This document shows, piece after piece, positions 59,731-64,000 of a stretch of DNA of 64,000 nt. Made by a program: the position numbers and the translations under genes. Numbering within the stretch: the first letter of the stretch is position 1; each line of letters opens with the position of its first letter. Origin of the DNA: Candidatus Undinarchaeales archaeon (GTDB lineage: Archaea; SpSt-1190; JASMDC01); contig JASMDC010000005.1 in NCBI GenBank assembly GCA_030753015.1, forward strand, positions 84,015 through 148,014. Direction: 5' to 3'. The notes under the pieces are model-generated. The model had not been told where the DNA came from, did no database searches, and saw only the letters and a list, made by a program, of their open reading frames with translations.

Positions 59731-60516
59731 ATGCGAGATAATAGTATCGACAATGACACTTTCGCGGATAGACGTTTCGTCACCGCAGTGATTGCAATAA
59801 TGACTGCCGCCTTCTTGCTGATTCAGTCGGGGCCCGGTGTAACGCTCTCAGCCTCTGTGGGTGGCTCCGGTGAGGGGATTACCCCGTCGGGGGTCGAGGC
59901 CGCCATCGAGGCATGCGATCCTGCTCCTTTCGAACAGCGGCCCATGTGCTACCACCGCATCGGTAATGACCTGGGCCTCTTCTATATCGATGACATCTCT
60001 CTCGCACTGGCCGAATGTGAGCAGGTTCCGCTCCGGGCTCGCTTGTACTGCTTCGAGGGCATTGGTGAGGCCATTGGTTACACGACTGCTCCGGATATCG
60101 AAGCATCTGTACAGCTCTGCGAACAGTTCCCCTCGTCCGTGCGTCCGTACTGTTACTATGGAATCGGCGAGAGCTATGGATGCAAGATCGGGACGGAGCC
60201 CCAAATCCCGGTATCACTCTGCTCCTCGCTGCCCTCCCCGGCACGACTGTACTGCTCAGAAGGTCTTGGGGATGCCATCGGCTGGAAGTTCGGCTACGAT
60301 GCTAACCTCGCCATGGACCGATGCGACCTGCTCCCGGATGAGGACATGCAGGAGAAGTGCAAGCTCAATGTAGGGGACCGGATCTTCTGGCGGTTCGGAG
60401 AGAAGGATGGTAATGCCCGCTGCTCTGCGCTCTCACCAGACAGGGCCCAGTCCTGCCTAGAAGGGCGGGGCCGGTTCGCGTCGTGGCAGACCGGTTCTGG
60501 GATTGCCACAGAATAG
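59731..60516 (+). CDS. exported two-cysteine-repeat protein (family member 2)
   Basis: A 261-residue protein with one N-terminal membrane segment (FVTAVIAIMTAAFLLI) and then six consecutive units of about 34 residues from residue 58 on. The units follow A-x3-C-x2-LP-x4-R-x-YC-x2-GIG-x2-IGW, seen in CEQVPLRARLYCFEGIGEAI and CSSLPSPARLYCSEGLGDAI. Units 1-4 are the most regular and 5-6 diverge. It is the simplest member and shows the repeat best. GTTTTATGAAC near 59702 is 29 bp before the ATG. No enzyme motif is seen, so a disulphide-stiffened solenoid is inferred. Confidence 0.75.
   Translation: MRDNSIDNDTFADRRFVTAVIAIMTAAFLLIQSGPGVTLSASVGGSGEGITPSGVEAAIEACDPAPFEQRPMCYHRIGNDLGLFYIDDISLALAECEQVPLRARLYCFEGIGEAIGYTTAPDIEASVQLCEQFPSSVRPYCYYGIGESYGCKIGTEPQIPVSLCSSLPSPARLYCSEGLGDAIGWKFGYDANLAMDRCDLLPDEDMQEKCKLNVGDRIFWRFGEKDGNARCSALSPDRAQSCLEGRGRFASWQTGSGIATE
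59902..60490 (+). repeat. six tandem coding repeats of about 102 bp
   Basis: Each unit encodes two Cys spaced 10-11 residues, an aromatic residue before the second Cys and a GIG or GLG turn after it. Unit identity is low at the DNA level, so the array is old or selected for protein shape. Confidence 0.7.
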
Positions 60517-60592
60517 CGTTCGGACACCCCATCCCAGGAGCCGGGCCTCGACCCGCTCAAGGATTCCAGAGATAGTGTTTAGACTCTGTTAA

Positions 60593-60850
60593 GTGTCTCT
60601 AGGTCCATCTGACATTGGCGAAGGTCGGGAATGTGAGGTCGCACAACTATGCGGTGAGCTCGGACCTTACCACGAGGGGACCTGTCCAGCGGGCCAAGGG
60701 TCCCGGTTGGGGGCCGACCTCATGGCGACACATGATTCGCTCGTCACACCGTGCAGCGGGCTGGAAGGTGAGCCGGGAGCCCTGTGCGCCCAAGGCCTTG
60801 GGACCGGTGTCCTGCCGAGGTCCCGACGCCGGAGGATCCCGGTGGAGAGT
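60593..60850 (+). pseudogene. decayed fragment of a two-cysteine-repeat gene
   Basis: Between members 2 and 3, a frame encodes two recognisable units: LCGELGPYHEGTCPAGQGSR and CSGLEGEPGALCAQGLGTGV. It has no signal peptide or membrane part, begins just after a TAA, and after the second unit runs into sequence with no repeat character (RSRRRRIPVES). It is therefore most likely the remnant of a lost fourth copy. The rest of the 500-base gap, to 61019, has no supported gene and contains AT-rich promoter-like sequence. Confidence 0.55.
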
Positions 60851-61019
60851 GATATAGAGGTCAGTTCACGTATCTTCATCTTCATTGATTTGGAACGAAT
60901 TTCCTTATATTTTGTCAACCATACGAACCCAGTGCCTTACCGATTCTAAGTTCTAAGGGGTAATCTTTTAACTAGGGATTACGTACCTAGTACAATTTGG
61001 CCCTGACAAGGCCATACAA

Positions 61020-63950
61020 GTGAGACCCGGTAGTGTGAGAACCATAGGCCTTTCGTTAAGATGTAGCACCATCATTGCATTGACAAGCCTCATTGTCGTC
61101 CAAGTCGGCCTCGCAGCCGTCCTCTTCTCCGAATCAGGTATGGGACGGACGTGGATCGAATGCTCCCTTGCGCATCTTGCCATGTTGGGCCCGGCTGCAC
61201 CCACCACTCACGGACATCTGGTCGCAAAGGTTGGGACCGTTGTTCTCGAAGGTCTCCTTCTACTTGCTATTGGTGGCCTCCTCATCACGTACGCGTCGTT
61301 CAGGGCTTCGATCGTGGGGATGGCCCTTTTCGCTGCCACACCTGTACCCTTACGCAGGCCGTTCCTCGTCCTGGGCGGTTCCGCTGCTCCCTCGTCGCTC
61401 TGGTCGGTCGTCATCATATTCATCTACCTGGAATGGCGTCGAACGGGCGGACGGTGGAACGCAATGCTTCTGGGCGCCCTCGCAGGGGCAGGGATAGCCC
61501 TCTCAGCGGACATGGCTCTCGTGCTCATCGCCCTTGGGCTGGTGTACACCATGGGGTCCCTAGTACGTCATCGAAGGTCCCTCATTGCCGCTCTCGTTGT
61601 CGTCGGAGGACTATTCCTACTGGTCACCACCCCGGATCGGGCGCTGGGCATCCCCCCCGACATTGCCGGGCATGCTCCTTCCATCCTCGCCATCATCCTC
61701 GTCCTGTCCGGAACGCTCATCCCTCTGCTCTCACCCGTCTCAGGGCAAGGTCGTGAGCTCAACACTGCCGCGGGTGGCGCGGGTCTCCTCCTGGTAGCGG
61801 CCTCGCTTCTCTCGAGCGCGGTCACCGGGACGTTCGCTCTCGCCTGGACCGTCCTCATCGTTGCCGCGGCACCCCCCCTGACAAGATCTCCAGGCTCATT
61901 CCTCCTCGGTTGCGTCGTCATTGTGTGTCTCATCGATGGTCTCGGCCTCACCGATAGCGCCACGCCCATGGACCTACACACCCCCCTCTGGGAGCAGTGC
62001 GTTCGCACGATCGCTCGGACCGCTGCAAGGGAAGGGATCGTACCCAGTGTAGAGGGCGTGCTCTCAAAGGACGCAGGTTACCACCTTGCCCTCGGGTATG
62101 GTGAGGGACTGGCCGCCGGGGGTATCGACGCAGAGGAACTCATGCGACTATGTTCCGTTCTGGACGCCTCGTCCGCTGAAGTATGCATCAAAGGCCTGGG
62201 ATCACGTACAGCATCACGTGTCTGGGAGGAACGGTCCATGACGTTCACGATCTGCGGTCGGCTCAAGGGCGCCCTGCGAACGCACTGCCTCGAGGGTGTC
62301 GGTGCCGGGCTCTTCCTGGAGACACGACGAAGAGGAGTCGCCCTCAGGAAGGGTATGATTCTTTGTTCGCTCCTCTCCTCCGATGAGGTCCCCGTGTGCC
62401 TCAGGGGATTCGGCCGTGCTCTCGGGCATGCACGTCCTACCCGGCCAGGAGAGATCCAATGGGACCGCTGCGCTCCCATGGGGGATCGCTACATCTATCA
62501 CTGCTACTGGGGGCCGGCCGGGACCTTTGGCTGGGAGATGGAACCAACGGTTGAAGCGGCCATAGCCACCTGTATCGAACCCCATCCCGATAATCCATTG
62601 GAGACCAAGATCTGCCTCACACGGTTCGCAGGAGCACTGGGATTGTATCACCAGGGAGATACGGCTCGGGCCGTGTCCCTCTGTACAGAACTGCCGCCAA
62701 AGACGGTCTCCTACTGTCTCGAAGGGCTTAGTGACTATCTTGGATGGCACCTTGTCGAGGAACCCGCCCGCGGCCCCGATGAGTGCGATCACCTCCCTCT
62801 GGAGAACCGAGGGGTATGCTACCAGATGCTGGGCAACGCCCTCGGTTGGTTCCACGTCGATTATCCCAAGCTGGCGGTGGCCGCATGTAGGGGCCTCGTT
62901 GCCAAGGCCCGGCCCCATTGCTACCAAGGGCTGGGGGAGTCCTTCGGATGGATCAATGCGCCTGATGTAGCATTATCCATCACACGTTGCGGCCTCCTCC
63001 CCACCGATGACCGGCCCTACTGCCATTTCGGCCTTGCCGAGAGTTACGGATGCAAGTACCACTCCCAGCTCGATCAATCGGCCATGCTGTGCGCTGCCCT
63101 GGAGCACCAGGACCCCCTTCACCCCTCAGACCTCTCAGAGGGTTTCGGCTACAGCCAGGGATGGCAGTTCGGGCATGATCCCGCAGTGGCCATGGAGAGG
63201 TGTGATGTGCTCGCGGAGGGCGCCCCACGAAAGCTCTGTCGGCTCAGCGTCGGTGACCGCATCCTCTGGCAGCACGGACACAATCGCTCGGATGCCATCG
63301 AACGCTGTCGCACTCTCCCGGAGGCCCTCGCACTCACCTGCCTCAGGGGGCTTGGTAGGTACGATGGTTGGATGTTCGGAGCGGGGCTTACTGAGCCTGT
63401 TTACCTGTGTGTCGAAGGGCCCGCGGTCGGGCGGCCGTTCTGTGCCGAGATGTTCGGGAGGATCCTTGCCCTCAGGAACAATGGCGATGCGGCAGCTGCA
63501 GCATGCGATGGGCAGGGCGAACAAGTGTCCCACTGCTGGCGTGGTGTCGGTTGGGCCCTCGGCTGGACAAGCGGGCAGGACGCGTCCGCTGATGCATGCT
63601 CCATGGCTGGTGGTCACAGGAAGCAGTGTCTGGAGGGCCTGTGCGCAGGGCGGGTCGCGCTCCGAGGTGTTGCCCCGTCAGAGGGCGAGGATAATATGGC
63701 ATGCGCTACAGGGACCGGAGCCGGCCTGTGGTGGCGGTATAACGGTGATGGTATGAGGACGGCCGAGGATTGTTCCTCGTTCGGATATGATGAGGCCGGA
63801 GCATGCGCACGAGGTGCCGGCACCGCCGCCATTCGCGAATCGCTCTACGTCACCGGATCCACTAAGGATGCTAAGGCAATGTGCGAGGCTATGGGGGGGC
63901 TAATGGACGCATGCGTCATGGGCGTGGCGGAAGGCGCGTCTACTGAATGA
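61020..63950 (+). CDS. large membrane protein with extended two-cysteine repeats (family member 3)
   Basis: A 976-residue protein, complete in the window and ending 50 bases before its edge. About ten hydrophobic segments fill residues 1-315, laid out as in member 1. The remaining 650 residues carry about 17 two-cysteine units, such as LCTELPPKTVSYCLEGLSDY, CRGLVAKARPHCYQGLGESF and CGLLPTDDRPYCHFGLAESY; the last resembles unit 3 of member 2 (YCYYGIGESYGCK). It thus looks like member 1 joined to a member 2-like array. The start is a GTG; TACAATTTGG near 60996 is a weak TATA candidate. Confidence 0.75.
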   Translation: MRPGSVRTIGLSLRCSTIIALTSLIVVQVGLAAVLFSESGMGRTWIECSLAHLAMLGPAAPTTHGHLVAKVGTVVLEGLLLLAIGGLLITYASFRASIVGMALFAATPVPLRRPFLVLGGSAAPSSLWSVVIIFIYLEWRRTGGRWNAMLLGALAGAGIALSADMALVLIALGLVYTMGSLVRHRRSLIAALVVVGGLFLLVTTPDRALGIPPDIAGHAPSILAIILVLSGTLIPLLSPVSGQGRELNTAAGGAGLLLVAASLLSSAVTGTFALAWTVLIVAAAPPLTRSPGSFLLGCVVIVCLIDGLGLTDSATPMDLHTPLWEQCVRTIARTAAREGIVPSVEGVLSKDAGYHLALGYGEGLAAGGIDAEELMRLCSVLDASSAEVCIKGLGSRTASRVWEERSMTFTICGRLKGALRTHCLEGVGAGLFLETRRRGVALRKGMILCSLLSSDEVPVCLRGFGRALGHARPTRPGEIQWDRCAPMGDRYIYHCYWGPAGTFGWEMEPTVEAAIATCIEPHPDNPLETKICLTRFAGALGLYHQGDTARAVSLCTELPPKTVSYCLEGLSDYLGWHLVEEPARGPDECDHLPLENRGVCYQMLGNALGWFHVDYPKLAVAACRGLVAKARPHCYQGLGESFGWINAPDVALSITRCGLLPTDDRPYCHFGLAESYGCKYHSQLDQSAMLCAALEHQDPLHPSDLSEGFGYSQGWQFGHDPAVAMERCDVLAEGAPRKLCRLSVGDRILWQHGHNRSDAIERCRTLPEALALTCLRGLGRYDGWMFGAGLTEPVYLCVEGPAVGRPFCAEMFGRILALRNNGDAAAAACDGQGEQVSHCWRGVGWALGWTSGQDASADACSMAGGHRKQCLEGLCAGRVALRGVAPSEGEDNMACATGTGAGLWWRYNGDGMRTAEDCSSFGYDEAGACARGAGTAAIRESLYVTGSTKDAKAMCEAMGGLMDACVMGVAEGASTE

Positions 63951-64000
63951 TTTCTGACCATTGGCAGTAGGCCATCACCAATCTGGCCTGCTCGAGGTTC

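Noticed and set aside
1..64000. CRISPR array, insertion sequence or integrase
   Set aside because: No regularly spaced direct repeats and no transposase or integrase motifs were seen in either strand by eye.

Overview
The window is archaeal. It encodes the sliding clamp PCNA with an OB-fold partner, a stand-alone Bud32 kinase, a DUF357 protein, a PAC2-type proteasome chaperone, a ubiquitin-like protein paired with an NcsA/TtuA tRNA thiolase, archaeal pilins with class III signal peptides, and an archaeal-length adenosylhomocysteinase. Many genes have a TATA-like box about 26-30 bp before the start codon and no room for a leader, so leaderless transcripts look common. A GC-rich genome with an ETF:quinone oxidoreductase and fatty-acid or leucine oxidation genes would suit a respiring heterotroph. 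A member of Thermoplasmatota is my guess, and it is not proven here.

Layout. From 1 to 14.8 kb lies acyl-CoA metabolism: a 3-methylcrotonyl-CoA carboxylase beta fragment with birA, an MBL hydrolase, thiolase, enoyl-CoA hydratase, a thiolase-like protein lacking the nucleophilic Cys with a DUF35 partner, acyl-CoA dehydrogenase, EtfB, EtfA, ETF-QO and two acyl-CoA synthetases. These genes together can activate acids, oxidise acyl-CoAs and pass electrons to quinone. From 14.8 to 16.9 kb is an AT-richer island with an MNT/HEPN toxin-antitoxin-like pair preceded by clustered palindromes. From 17 to 24.3 kb are Cys-rich redox or metal-type proteins, regulators, NAD synthase and an asparagine-synthetase relative whose glutaminase Cys is Thr. 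From 24.3 to 31 kb an operon encodes two very Cys-rich exported proteins, one with two Kazal-like domains.

From 31 to 42 kb are dodecin, an Lrp regulator divergent from ahcY with shared operators, a membrane HExxH peptidase, two tandem paralogous polytopic membrane proteins, purA and an SAH/MTA deaminase. From 42 to 47 kb are small membrane and zinc-ribbon proteins and a pilus-type cluster (two pilins, TadC/FlaJ-like protein and a large membrane protein). From 47 to 53.9 kb are information-processing genes: tRNA thiolation, PCNA, PAC2, GT2, Bud32 and an NTase-HEPN fusion. From 53.9 kb to the end are a GT-C-like membrane protein, a PfkB kinase, a flippase-like protein and a tandem family of membrane or exported proteins built from an unrecognised two-cysteine repeat, with a decayed copy between members.

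The most notable points are the two-cysteine repeat family, five divergent gene pairs that each appear to share one central TATA element, active-site losses in the thiolase-like and asparagine-synthetase-like proteins, and the Kazal-bearing surface operon. No rRNA, tRNA, CRISPR array or insertion sequence was recognised by eye.
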